Shown here: positions 45,953 to 56,331 of the stretch, one piece after another
Layout of the letters: every line of letters begins with the position of its first letter
Numbering within the stretch: position 1 is the stretch's first letter
Assembly: GCA_026419775.2 (NCBI GenBank)
Contig: JAOPGA020001155.1
Coordinates: 36,273-100,272, forward strand
Origin: Acrasis kona
Lineage: Eukaryota; Heterolobosea; Eutetramitea; Acrasida; Acrasidae
Direction: 5' to 3'
DNA: 64,000 nt
Notes under the pieces: generated by a model
Told to the model about the DNA's origin: nothing
What the model saw: only the letters and a program-made list of their open reading frames with translations
Database searches by the model: none
Position numbers and translations under genes: made by a program

Positions 45953-47047
45953 CTAAATTGGAACATGAAACCGTTGGCGTTTCTTCTTTACGATGACCGG
46001 TGTTAAAGATCCCTCTCGTAGATGTGAAAGTCCTTCTTCTGTAATCCCTCCGCAATAACTTACTTCCAAATAACGAATCCCCCTCAAGTGCATCATTCCT
46101 GCATCTGTTATTAAATTACAGTGGCTAATATTTAAGGAATGTATTCCATGCAAGTAAATGAGAGCATCGTCTGTTAACGAACGACAGTTTTCCATGTTCA
46201 GCGAGTGAATGCCTTGTAAATGAACGAAACCTGCAGCTGTAATATTCAGGCAGAAACTCATATTTAATGTATGTATTCCTTTCAAGTGAACTAGTGCTGC
46301 ATCTGTAATCTTTCTGCAGAATTTCATGTTTAATGTATGTATTCCTTTTAAGTGAACTAGTGCTGCGTCTGTGACATCTATAATTCCCTCCATGATTAAT
46401 GTATGTATGCCTTGTAAGTGAACGAAACCTGCATCTGTAATCTTCCTGCAGTAACTCATGTTTAATGTATGAATGCCCTTCAAGTGAACTAGTGCAGCAT
46501 CTGTAATTTGCGATGCTCTATCCATGTTTAATGTATGTATGCCTTGCAAATGAACGAAGCCCGCATCTGTTATTTGCCCACAGAAGCTAACATCTAACGT
46601 ATGAATGCCCTTTAAGTGTATGAATCCTTGACCTGTTATACTTGAACATGTTGTTATTCTCAACGTGTGTATTCCTTGAAAATTAACAAATACTTCGTCT
46701 GTAATGTTATCGTTCCCTTCGACTAATAATGTGTGTAATCCTCGAAGATGGATAAAGTCTGAGTCAATGATATATCTTCTGTGTTCAGTGATGTCTATCA
46801 TTTGTAGACCTGGAAATGGAACAATTAACTGATCTAGATCGCGTACTTTATATAATTTTCCCATGAGAGCCTCTCTACTTTTCTTTGTTTGATTGAAATC
46901 TTTGCAAGTTTGGTTGAAGTTAATCCAGTCTCGCACATCTAGATATGAAGAGATCTGGTTGATGACATCCTCACAGAAGGGGACCACTGCCAGCTGTACA
47001 CTTTCATCAAGGGCGTTTTGTGGCTTCTCTACATCAGGATTTGACAT
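45953..47047 (-). CDS. F-box protein with 11 near-identical leucine-rich repeats
   Basis: A 364-residue, intronless protein. Residues about 20-70 look like an F-box (FCEDVINQISSYLDVRDWIN), which would bind SKP1 in an SCF ubiquitin ligase. Residues about 98-340 are 11 LRRs of exactly 22 residues, consensus GIHTLNMSYCxxITDAGFVH L[KQ]. The end is basic (VIVKKKRQRFHVPI). Repeats are very alike in DNA, so the array is young. The LRR surface would choose the substrate. The gene lies between two copies of a 33-bp direct repeat. Similar repeat-rich F-box proteins occur in amoebae and in their large DNA viruses, so horizontal origin is possible but unproven. Confidence 0.85.
   Translation of the reverse strand: MSNPDVEKPQNALDESVQLAVVPFCEDVINQISSYLDVRDWINFNQTCKDFNQTKKSREALMGKLYKVRDLDQLIVPFPGLQMIDITEHRRYIIDSDFIHLRGLHTLLVEGNDNITDEVFVNFQGIHTLRITTCSSITGQGFIHLKGIHTLDVSFCGQITDAGFVHLQGIHTLNMDRASQITDAALVHLKGIHTLNMSYCRKITDAGFVHLQGIHTLIMEGIIDVTDAALVHLKGIHTLNMKFCRKITDAALVHLKGIHTLNMSFCLNITAAGFVHLQGIHSLNMENCRSLTDDALIYLHGIHSLNISHCNLITDAGMMHLRGIRYLEVSYCGGITEEGLSHLREGSLTPVIVKKKRQRFHVPI
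46030..46756 (-). repeat. 66-bp tandem LRR array
   Basis: Eleven 66-bp units coding the 22-residue LRRs. Units alternate between a VHLQ...DAAL form and a VHLK...DAGF form in part of the array, giving a 132-bp higher-order period. Expansion by unequal crossing-over or slippage is the natural explanation. Confidence 0.85.
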
Positions 47048-47176
47048 GTTGAGTGGTCACTCCGAAAACTTAAACTTTCCCATGATAATGGGAGTCTAAA
47101 AATAGCGGAGTTTTAACGGAGTCCAGGTCTTGCTCACCATTAAATCTGATTGATGATTATCCTTAAGGTTAATGAC

Positions 47177-47209
47177 TGATAATAATTAGAAGTTAATTGC
47201 ATGACAATA
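47177..47209 (+). repeat. 33-bp direct repeat, copy 2
   Basis: Identical to 45709-45741 over all 33 bases; flanks differ. It lies 55 bp before the ATG of the KDEL protein gene and 130 bp upstream of the F-box/LRR start. Confidence 0.95.
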
Positions 47210-47263
47210 AAATTCGTGTTCAGAATTCTTCAAGTTGATTGTAAAAGATACATAATTTATAAA

Positions 47264-48766
47264 ATGAGGATAATTATCACTTTGGCAATCCTCTGCTTGA
47301 TAAACATATGTCATGCCAATCTAAAGCCTACTGATCTTACTCATAAGACTTTTGATGACACGCTACAGAACACCGATCTTTTATTTGTCTGCTTCTATTC
47401 AGAAATAGAACGAGGGTACAAAACTGTAAGGCAGGAGTTTGACAAGCTACCAGAGTACTTTAGACACAACCAACGACTAAAGATCGCTCAAGTTGATTGC
47501 TTGAATCCCGAAGATTCATACCTTTGCCAAAAGAATGGTATTGTGATTTTACCTTCATTCAGACTTTTCAGAAGAGGAGAATACAAAACAAGAGTCTACG
47601 AAGGCGAAGTTGATTTTAGAAAGCTTAGGGAGTGGCTCTTACCAAAGGTCACTCCGAGACCTTTTTCTTTGGAAGATTCTCAAGACATTCGCATTTACAA
47701 GTATAAAGTGATAATGGATAGATTATCAGTACTAATAGGTTACTTTCCAGAAAAAAAGGGGCCAAATTACAAAAAATTCGTGGAAGCTGCAAATGATTCT
47801 GAGCTAGATGAATTTGTTTTTGCAGAGGCAATTAACTTTAATTCTACCGAACTAGTTGACGAGCCAGTGCAATCTGGAGAGGAAAGAATCGTATTATATC
47901 GCTACTTTGACGACAAACACCCAGTATCAACAAACCAATTCGACAACATACAAAAGTTTGCAATGGACAATGGATTTCCTCTATTCGAGCTGCTCGATGA
48001 CCCTAAGCTTCTTGGGATGAGGCATGCTCTGCACAAAAAGCAATTTGTGTTGCTGTTTGTAGACAAATTTAACAGAGATACCATCAAGCAAGAGCTAACG
48101 CCAGTAGCTAAAAGCTTGTCAAATCATTATGTATTTTTCGAGCTATATGGAGACAAGCACATCAAATGGATGACATGGTTAGGAATAGCTAATGTTACTG
48201 AGCTACCAAAGATCGCCATCACCACCATTGACTCCAAACACAGATATCCATACAACGGAGAGATTACAAGGAAGAACTTTGAAGCATTTATACAAGAGAT
48301 TGAAGCGGGACGCGTTAAAAGCTATTTCAAAACTGAAAACCCAGTAAGTGACCACGAACAAGGTCCTGTAAAAATCATCACGCGTGGCGATATTTATGAT
48401 AAAATCTTGGCAACGAGTAGAGACGTGCTAATACATTTCTATGGAGAGAGCGGAGAGATACCGAACGTCATGGATGAACTGGCTAAGGAATTTGAGGAGG
48501 CTGATGTGACAGAGGTGATCTTGGCCAAGTATGACCTCACAAAGAACGACGAGCCTCCGGTCAACTTCAACATTAGACTGCCAAAGGAGCCTACTTACGT
48601 TTTGTTCGCCGAAGGAAAAAAGTCGACCCCTATCATGTTCAATGGAAATGTTAATTCAAAATCATCAGTTAGACAATTTATTGGTTATCATGGAGTGTCA
48701 AGTAAAGATGCTGTGGGAGAGATTATATCAAATTTAAAAAACACATCAGAAAAAGATGAATTGTAA
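47264..48766 (+). CDS. ER-resident PDI-like protein, redox-inactive, KDEL tail
   Basis: A 500-residue protein with signal peptide MRIIITLAILCLINICHA and C-terminal ER-retrieval signal KDEL. ATG 47264 starts the signal peptide; the frame is open further upstream. At least three thioredoxin-fold domains follow the PDI plan: about 22-130 (LLFVCFYSEIERGYKTVRQE, VDCLNPEDSYLC, ILPSFRLFRRGEY), the middle like PDI b/b' domains (FPLFELLDDPKLLGM, QFVLLFVDKF), and about 395-485 (RDVLIHFYGESGEIPNVM). Neither end domain has CxxC; the first reads FYSEIERG where FYAPWCGHC is usual. It is therefore likely a chaperone or scaffold without disulfide exchange, like ERp27 or PDI b domains. The 33-bp repeat lies in its promoter. 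Confidence 0.88.
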   Translation: MRIIITLAILCLINICHANLKPTDLTHKTFDDTLQNTDLLFVCFYSEIERGYKTVRQEFDKLPEYFRHNQRLKIAQVDCLNPEDSYLCQKNGIVILPSFRLFRRGEYKTRVYEGEVDFRKLREWLLPKVTPRPFSLEDSQDIRIYKYKVIMDRLSVLIGYFPEKKGPNYKKFVEAANDSELDEFVFAEAINFNSTELVDEPVQSGEERIVLYRYFDDKHPVSTNQFDNIQKFAMDNGFPLFELLDDPKLLGMRHALHKKQFVLLFVDKFNRDTIKQELTPVAKSLSNHYVFFELYGDKHIKWMTWLGIANVTELPKIAITTIDSKHRYPYNGEITRKNFEAFIQEIEAGRVKSYFKTENPVSDHEQGPVKIITRGDIYDKILATSRDVLIHFYGESGEIPNVMDELAKEFEEADVTEVILAKYDLTKNDEPPVNFNIRLPKEPTYVLFAEGKKSTPIMFNGNVNSKSSVRQFIGYHGVSSKDAVGEIISNLKNTSEKDEL

Positions 48767-48904
48767 TCCTTTTCCATCCCATCAATAAACATATCATTTG
48801 ATACCTTATTCATATTCATGAAAATCCATTATTCTCAACATCGAAGACAATAATATAAATTTATGTTTTATTAGTACATTCCAAATGGACAAATATACAC
48901 ACCA

Positions 48905-51554
48905 TCAATAATCATAAAAAGTACCAGGTGGAACACTGCTATGATGATTTTCGGGCAGCGACCGCATGGACCCACCACTGGCTCTTCCCCTGCTGGGAGT
49001 CGTTGCCTCCACACAAGTAGTGAGCTTATAACCATTAGGAGAAGTCTTTATAAAATAACCATCAAAGTTCAATTTCTCAATAAACTTTTCAAAATGAGTG
49101 CCATCCATATGCAACTCATTCTTATAAATATGAAATAACTCTGCTTTTGAGAAGGTAGAACGCCCCTCGTGGTTTCCCCTCCTGGTCAAATCATCTATAA
49201 ACCGATTCACGTCTCTACCCTTTGTGGACCCTGCATTACGCCTGAAATCAACCTGACCAAATTCATCGGTCAATATATCGTACATACTTTCTTGCATAAT
49301 TTCCACCACATCAAATGCATCCTGTATGGTAACAACCTCTCGAAGTTCCAACTTGGCTCTGCCCTGTGCTAACCTCACCAAGCTCTCCAATTGTCTGGTC
49401 GTAATGGGCGTGCTATCGCTGCTTTGGTGTTTTTCTCTAAGGCTCATGTAAAACCTCTGTAGAACATCCTTTGCTTCATCGCTTAGTTTTGGATGACAAT
49501 ACTTTCTTGCATAAGCAATGTATTTCCTCAAAAACATTGCAGGTAAGTGTTCAAAGGACTTTTCCTTTACTAATCTCTCCTTGAGCGATTTCTTTTTATC
49601 GACACTTGACATGAGTTGTGTTTGTGGCATTTGAGTAAAACTGGGATCCTTTCTTTGAGTCTTGTTTTGTGTCTTTACGTGTAGACTCATGACGTGATTA
49701 CTCAGTAATTCATCACGTAGTTCATCGGGGCTATCTAGCAGTATGAATATCAAATCGAATCGACTCAACAGAGCAGGAGAGATTTTTAAATTCTCGCTCA
49801 CTGTTTTTGCTCGATTGTAGTGACCTCCTACTGGATTTGCAGCGGCCATCACGCTGCATCTTGCCGGTAAGTTACACACTATACCGGCCTTGGCTATAGA
49901 TATACTTTGTTGTTCCATGGCCTCTAACAGAGCTTGATGCTCGCTTCTCATTTTATCAAATTCATCAATGCAGCAACAACCTTGATCTGCCAACACGAGA
50001 GCACCGGCTTCTAAGGAGAAATCGCCACTTCCTTGGTCCTTGACCACCGTCACGGTCAATCCGCTAGTGGTGGTGGTATTACCGCATACGTACACGCCAC
50101 GAGGTGCTACGTGACTAACTGCAGTTAACAATTGAGATTTACCGAGACCAGGATCACCAACAATTAATAAGTGGGGATCGCCCCTCACCGGTAATTTATG
50201 CTTTGTGTTGGTATAGCGCTGCACACCACCGAACAAACTCAAAGCGAGACCTGCCTTTACTACCTCGTGGCCATAAATTGCGGGACAAACGCTATTTACA
50301 ATCAGGTGGAATAAATTATCCTGAGCAGCAATTTCCTTAACTAGGAACAAATCATTGAGAGAAAACTCTGTTGGATCTCCCATGGCACTGCTGCTGCTAT
50401 TATTCTTTTTGCTCATTTTGTCCGAATTGTTTTTAGAGTTACTGACCGAATTTCCTTCCAAGTACAACAAGTACATGCAATTGCTTTTGCCCCTGGAGTT
50501 TCCTCCTCTGAAACCACCACCCTCTGCGTTCTGATCGGTACTTATGACTTTGATGACGCCACACACTGTGACTTGATCACCTGGCACACAAGACTCGACC
50601 AAATCTTTTGATATTTCGCAATCTACTGTACGAGGCATTCTACCGGCTTCGTAGGGATCGTCTCCTGCAAATTCTCCATTTCTAGATGGTGCAACATCCT
50701 TTTCTATAATTTCTTGAATTCTGATTCGTTGCCAATCGGCAGTGACTGCATTGTAACGGTTGGGTTCGAATTTCTTCGATTTGCAATTCTTGTTTTTACA
50801 ACGGATGGGCGGGTTAAAAGTGTTTTCTACAAAGTGGCGCTTCATGATGGCGTGACATTTTTGACATTCGAAACTCATTTGTGTTGCTACTTGTTTAATG
50901 TTGCTGACTCTGACCACGGTGCCCTTTACACAAACAAACTTCCCGATTTGTGGTGACTTGAAGTTTTTTAGAGCCATGATTCGATCAAAGTTATATATGC
51001 GAACGGTATGTTTGATTAGATCGTTTTCTTGTGGCGTTGAAAAAGCCTTGTGTGCGGCTACTTCGATACGTGAGATGGTGCCGTTGGGTTTTGAATAGAG
51101 TTCTTCGGATAGGTTTGGAACTACATTCTAAAAAGTGTTAGTGGGCCACAAAAAGATGTCGTACTTTGATCAAGTTATAATCCAAATGTAAAAGCTTTTC
51201 GCCGGCATCACCCATGGTACATTGAAGTAGTTTCTTTTTGTTTTCGCCGATATTGGTATCGTTTAAAGTGGAGTCGTTGGCATCGGAGGACATTTCTTTA
51301 AAGAATAATTCAAAATTATTTATAAATTCTTTGGCTTCCTCAGTACACGTGTCGAAGTAACTTTCACCAGGAAAGTAGAAATTCCAATACGATGGAAAAT
51401 CGTGATTTTGTTCGTCGTCATTGTCGTCATTATTGTAGCTGTTTGTGCTGGGCCTTGGTCTGTTAACAAATGGATTGCTACTAAATGATCCTTCGTTATC
51501 GTCATCATCATCTATTGTCCTTCTTGGACCTCCGCGTCCCCTTCCCCTCGACAT
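48905..51554 (-). CDS. MCM8: MCM8 helicase
   Basis: AAA+ MCM-family helicase acting with MCM9 in homologous recombination and crosslink repair. Exons are 51554-51166 and 51128-48905, with a 37-nt intron; 870 residues. The N-terminus is Arg/Gly and Asp-rich (MSRGRGRGGPRRT). A zinc finger follows (CQKCHAIM ... CKNKNCKSKKF). The AAA+ core has Walker A GDPGLGKSQ, the MCM8-type GVYVCGNTTTTSGLTVTV, Walker B CCIDEFDKM, LPARCSVMAAANPVGGHYN, and Arg finger SRFDLIFILLD. The C-terminal winged-helix region is present. The GNT/SGLTVTV block separates MCM8 from MCM2-7. It converges on the KDEL gene. Confidence 0.94.
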
Positions 51555-52091
51555 AATTTTGTTCAAATTCAATGGGTTGAAGGAAATACTTTACAAAATA
51601 ATTGTAATAATTATTGAAAGGAGCAGAGCACGGCAGAAACAGCAGCTACTTTGTGTGGTTGGAACCATCGGCAGCACATCTACATAAAACCGTCTATTTT
51701 AAGCAATTAGAACATTCATCTTTACGAATGTTTCACTTTTGATTAAATTGAAGGGATCGTTGTAGGAATCCACTATCACCACAACATCAAGATACCGATT
51801 ATTCGTATTCTGCCTTGGGCTTGTTGACACGAAATGTCTTTCAAAATGTGATTTATTACCTCACCGAGCAATCTTGGGGCAGTTTTAACTTTCTGAAGAA
51901 CTTGATGTTTTATTGTATCAACCTATTGATCATCCATCATACATTTTAATCCTTTATGTGATTTTCCCATGACGAATCATGCGAGCAGCTCAATTGCTAC
52001 CTTATTACAACGTGTCAATCAAGTGTGACATTTATCATGACATGAGAACTTCTAAAATCAGTTTTCTACAAACAAAAATAATAAGTTATTC
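51555..52091. other. Intergenic, 537 bp, divergent promoters
   Basis: Separates MCM8 (minus) and the lysine-rich protein gene (plus). AT-rich; no coding, tRNA-like or repeat structure recognised. Confidence 0.5.
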
Positions 52092-53159
52092 ATGCGCACT
52101 GTTGTGTTGGTCTTGTTTGCACTTTGTGCTCTGCTAGCGTTCGTATACACAGAGGAGCAGGCCCAAGAAGTAGCACCTGCCCTAAGAGCGGACGTTAACC
52201 AAGCTGACGCACAACAAGCTGGAGAACTCAAGGTAGATGTACAGCAAGCAGACGCACAACAAGCCGAGGAACAAAAGGTAGACACTCTAACAGCCGAGGA
52301 GCTAAGTATTCAAAATGCCATATCAGAGAGCGTTCGTAATAGAAGACAAAACTTCAAGTCTCTATCACCTGCTGAACAACAAAAGATAAGACAGGCCAAA
52401 GCTGTAACTAAGAAATTGTTACCCCCTCGTAACAAGCTCATTGCTATTAACGGTCAATTAATCCCTGCCACAACTGTCAAAAAGAACGTTAAGACTATTG
52501 TCAAGGTTGAGAAGGTCAACAAACAAGCAGCAACCAATGCTAAGAAATCAAAGAAGCTCGAGAAGAAGGCCCAAGAACAACAAAAGAAAGTAACAAACCT
52601 CAAAAACAGAATCGAGAAGTTGAAGTCCAGCAACTCAAAGAGCAAAAAGACTCAAAGAAAGATCAAACACCTTAACAAAAAGTTGCGCAAAGCCAACAAG
52701 AAGTTAAGAAAATGCCAAAAAGCTCAAAAGAAGGCAGCCAAGAAGGTAGCTTCTCAAAAGAAGTTCTTGATCAACAACACCTCCGTCGCACAACTCCAAC
52801 TCACTATCAAGAAGAATGTTGTTGAATACAAGAAGAAGACACACGCCCTCGTCAAGAACATGAATAAGCAAGTTAAAGTTGCATCCAAGAAGCCAACAAA
52901 TGCAAACATTATTGTCGCCAAGAAGTCTGTAAAAGAAGTATTAAAGCATGCCCGCAATACTGCAGAAATCAAAAGACTACTTTCCAAGGCCGAAGGTAAT
53001 ATCAAGAAACTTGTGAAGAAGGCATACCGCTCAGAAGGAAAGTTCATGAAGAAGAATGTGAAAAAGGCACTGAAGACCTTGAAGAAGGCAGCTAAGAAGC
53101 ACAAGAAGGCAGTTAAAAAGAACAAGAAAGCGAAGAGACAATGTAAGTGTCAAAAGTAA
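52092..53159 (+). CDS. Lysine-rich secreted coiled-coil protein
   Basis: Unrecognised 355-residue protein. It has a clear signal peptide (MRTVVLVLFALCALLAFVYT). An acidic stretch at about 21-70 carries a repeated QQADAQQA motif (ADVNQADAQQAGELKVD, VDVQQADAQQAEEQKVD). From about 110 on the protein is extremely lysine-rich and helical (KKSKKLEKKAQEQQKK, KLRKANKKLRKCQKAQKK, KKALKTLKKAAKKHKK) and ends KRQCKCQK. The acidic part could be a propeptide that shields the basic part until processing. Strong cationic charge suggests binding to polyanions, nucleic acids or negatively charged membranes. No enzymatic motif. Codons are strongly AAG-biased, hinting at high expression. Confidence 0.75.
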   Translation: MRTVVLVLFALCALLAFVYTEEQAQEVAPALRADVNQADAQQAGELKVDVQQADAQQAEEQKVDTLTAEELSIQNAISESVRNRRQNFKSLSPAEQQKIRQAKAVTKKLLPPRNKLIAINGQLIPATTVKKNVKTIVKVEKVNKQAATNAKKSKKLEKKAQEQQKKVTNLKNRIEKLKSSNSKSKKTQRKIKHLNKKLRKANKKLRKCQKAQKKAAKKVASQKKFLINNTSVAQLQLTIKKNVVEYKKKTHALVKNMNKQVKVASKKPTNANIIVAKKSVKEVLKHARNTAEIKRLLSKAEGNIKKLVKKAYRSEGKFMKKNVKKALKTLKKAAKKHKKAVKKNKKAKRQCKCQK

Positions 53160-53188
53160 AGTAGCCTTGTATTTTATATTTTATTGTT

Positions 53189-53869
53189 TTATTCTTCGTT
53201 AAATTTTAATTTATCGCCATAAAGTCTTCCAAGCAAGAAAATGACAGCACTCACTGTGGTTAGAACGGGGAACAGCCTACAAATGTTAATCATTTTTTGA
53301 GCATTCTTACAAGGTGGTAATGTGTCCCCAAGTATAAAGGGTTGTTGGTTGGATTAGCTCGTGGATCATAATTGTGACACCTGCAACGCAAGATCCAAAT
53401 AACAGGAACACAGATACAAATGTCCATCCTACAGCAAATCTTCTTACTCCTTGGTCGTGGTCATGGTCCGATTCAATCTTCAAATTGTTTACTGGTACAA
53501 CATTGAGCCTATTAATAATTAGTTAGATGTTTGATTCTACATTAAAACAAACATAATCCATGCTAGTGTTGCGGGAATAACTGGAATCCAATTTATAAAC
53601 CTCATTTCTTGTTCGTATCCCCTGTCCACATTGATTTTCGAATCATATACCTGTGCGTCGATTATTAATAGCCACGCAATAGCTGCCTACTTTCGTTAAT
53701 ATTACGGACATGTTAACTTACTATGAATCCGGACAAATATGACCAGATGTTGGCAGGAACTCTCATTTCTTTTTTGATGTTAGTGGATGGTTCCAATACG
53801 TTCTGAAATTATTGGTGTTAACAAAAGTATTACAATCCATATTAGAGCCTTAAAACTAAACATACGCAT
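53189..53869 (-). CDS. TMEM50: TMEM50/UPF0220 family membrane protein
   Basis: Small four-span membrane protein in five short exons: 53869-53834, 53802-53722, 53686-53553, 53508-53311 and 53276-53189. The introns are 31-44 nt, and 178 residues close in frame. Exons 2-5 are well supported: IWSYLSGFIAAIAWLLIIDA matches the first TMEM50 span and its IDA motif, and NWIPVIPATLAWIMLN the second. AVGWTFVSVFLLFGSCVAGV and LTTVSAVIFLLGRLYG complete it. Exon 1 and the start ATG are less certain, because the first intron would be only 31 nt. TMEM50 proteins sit in late endosome/Golgi/ER membranes; their role is poorly known. Stops of this and the lysine-rich gene are 29 bp apart, and MOB ends 24 bp upstream. 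Confidence 0.82.
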
Positions 53870-53893
53870 GAATTAATAATGGTTTTAGTTTAT

Positions 53894-54585
53894 TTAGTTC
53901 TTTAACTTGGACATTTGATCTATCATTCCATGAGTCACTATCCATTCAGATAGTGGCTCCACCTCAGCTCTTGTGAGTAAGTCAAATTCAAATGCAAAAA
54001 GTAGTAAATGCTTCGTAGTGGTATTAACGTGAGCAGAGATACCCAAAGATTCGACTGTTTTTAAAAGTGCTCAATCATGATGTGGGCCATTATCCGGAAA
54101 AGCTTCTTCCACACAGGCTTTACATAGTTCTTTTTGAAAGATTTCGGAAATGGTTTCTCCTCATCGATAGGGAAAATATTTTCGTCATTTATAATTTCTT
54201 CAATCCAATCCATTGTTAGGCTTGCATACATCGGAGCGCTAACTGTGGTAGCTACTTTGTATTTCTTCTTATCCATCCATAAATATTCAAAGTGCGGACC
54301 AGCTCCCATTCTTTTATCGTTTGGATTTATAAGCTCATTACAGTCATCGCGAATGCTCCCATATAATAAATTTATTTTGTTATAGAAATCTATAACATTA
54401 ACTGCTAGCCAATCATTCAAGTGGCTGTCCTCAGGGCACTTGCAAGCACCTGATAAATTATCTTGTCCGGTTCCTAGAGATGTAGAACAATGTTTATGAA
54501 GAGAGTAACGCCTGGTATCAGGAGAGAACTTTTTCTTCGGTCTAAAGGTTTTGTTCTTATCCAAAATATTGGATAGAAGACCCAT
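53894..54585 (-). CDS. MOB-family kinase activator, one apparent frameshift
   Basis: MOB proteins bind and activate NDR/LATS kinases in Hippo/MEN-type control of division and shape. ATG is at 54585. The reading covers FRPKKKFSPDTRRYSLHKHC, PEDSHLNDWLAVNVIDFYNK, INLLYGSI, MGAGPHFEYLWMD, SAPMYASLTMDWIEEI, FPKSFKKNY, and KKLFRIMAHIMIEHF. It then meets a stop at about 54061. One extra base at the T5/A4 runs (plus strand 54058-54066) restores the conserved C-terminus LKTVESLGISAHVNTTTKH ... LSEWIVTHGMIDQM, ending at 53894 with 230 residues, the normal length. Most likely a missing homopolymer base. The zinc ligands are less regular than in MOB1 (Cys/His at CKCPED, HIM). Divergent start 41 bp from the TPR gene. 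Confidence 0.9.
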
Positions 54586-54626
54586 GTGACCGTAACTCGT
54601 TCGAGGTTGACTTTTTACAAAGACAG
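54586..54626. promoter_or_regulatory. 41-bp divergent intergenic spacer
   Basis: Only 41 bp separate the MOB ATG (minus) from the TPR-gene ATG (plus). Both core promoters must overlap here or extend into coding sequence. No TATA-like element is visible. Confidence 0.7.
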
Positions 54627-56087
54627 ATGCAAGAAGGCGTTCGGAAGTGGAAGGAGGAACTTCTTGTTTATTGTTTAAATTGTTTAAACAATGTCAGTAC
54701 GGACGTGTTGAGCATTGCAATTCGAGCTATTCACGAGGGGAGTTACACTAGTGAATTACAATCTATGTTTACAGAGTGGCAGATTATGTCACAGTTGGAA
54801 TATATAATACACAACAAGCAAGATATAGTCGTTGGAAATACTTTAAAAAACATCGAAAGTCAAACATCAACGTCGTATGATGGAGTAGTAAGGGCGACAA
54901 AAGAACGCAGTCAGTTCCATCCGAAAACAGCCCTGAAAATTTTTACCGAGTTGATTAGAATAAATCCCCTTTGTTACGAAGCGTTGATTTACCTTAGCAA
55001 TGCATGCCTTGATGGAGGATTCAACATCGAAGCCGTCAAAATACTTGAAAAGGGCAGAACCATAATCGAGAGAACCATAGAAATTCTCGCACCACCACAA
55101 GGAACAACTTTAGCTGATCAAAATCTTCTTTACTTAGCACCAATTTATCAGAAGCTCCATTGCATGAAGCACTTGTTTATGGGTAAGATTCTCGCATCAA
55201 GAGCACAATGTGGGCACTCTAGATTGTCTAGCGATAGGAGGTCTTCGAAGAGACCAGCACTATTACAAGGCCATAGAATACGACCCTACAAGCGTTCATC
55301 CACATTTTTATTTGTCCTATGAAGATGGAGCCTCGTCACTCAGCGGAGAATTGAAGACTTAAACTTGCGTAGAAGCCTCGCACACTTTCAGGACTCACTC
55401 AAACTAATCACCGACTACACAAGACCCATCTACGAAGCACTCACCATCAATAACATGGGAACAACTTTATTACGAATGGAGAATATAAGAGAGGCCATGG
55501 ATAAATTTTCTTTGGCCCTCTGTAAAAATCCCACATTAGGGTGGGCCTACTTTGCAAGGGCACAAGCTTATGCAATGGCATCATTGGACTACCAAGATGA
55601 AAGTCCCATAGCAGACGAACACACCCGCTTACAAATCAACAACGCCATTGATGATTTGACGTATTGTATAGAAACATTGAGGCCGGAATTAAAACCATTC
55701 TTGAGCGATTTGATGAGCGAGAGAGCAGGTTTAAGATATAGATTGGATAATAACATTCGTGAGTATTTAACAGATGTAAATCATAGTTTGTCGATTGATG
55801 CAAAGAACCCTCTTGTCCATCTCAGCAAGATTTCTGCATGCTTAAAGATTGTTGGTAACGATGACGATCTAAATCCTGATGCAGTCATAACAAGAGGAAT
55901 TGAAGATCGTGTAGCTTTTTTATTCCAAGAGGCTATCGATTTGGTTCGTGGGGGAGACGGTCTTGGAATATTGCTGGAGAGGAGGTATGACTGCTTTTGT
56001 CAGTTGATGCCGCAACGAGATGATCTTTTACAATTATCAAGACAAACACTTTTTATGCATAAACTGGGCAGCGAAAGAATTCATTAA
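54627..56087 (+). CDS. TPR-like helical-repeat protein
   Basis: Unrecognised protein with tetratricopeptide-like repeats. Exon 1 is 54627-55182, a 40-nt intron is 55183-55222, and exon 2 starts at 55223. Repeats include ALKIFTELIRINPLCYEALI, HYYKAIEYDPTS and MDKFSLALCKNPTLGWAYF. Between YDPTSVHPHFYLSYEDGA and RRIEDLNLRRSLAHFQD the frame changes near 55331. This is either one missing C in a CC run (473 residues) or a 50-nt intron 55294-55343 with a weak GTTCAT donor (456 residues); both close in frame. TPR domains mediate protein binding; no partner is suggested by the sequence. Confidence 0.7.
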
Positions 56088-56331
56088 ATGTTGTTTTAAA
56101 AACTCTTCCGTTTGAATATTTTGATTTGTTTTTGAATCAAACACTGGTTTCATGTGAATCTGCAATACAAGAATCTTGGAATATGATGGCTTTGTATTTT
56201 GTGGTTGATGTTTAACGTCGAGTACTTGCTGACTTCTTGCAATAGCGGTTCAACGTTAAGTCATCCGAGGTAATTTATTTACTCAACTAACGAACTTCTA
56301 AACTTGACATCATTTGTCACGTGTGTTGAGG

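Noticed and set aside
45718..45966. 82-residue minus-strand frame overlapping the F-box/LRR stop
   Set aside because: Has an ATG but overlaps the LRR gene end, includes the 33-bp repeat in its tail and shows no domain or signal; probably chance.
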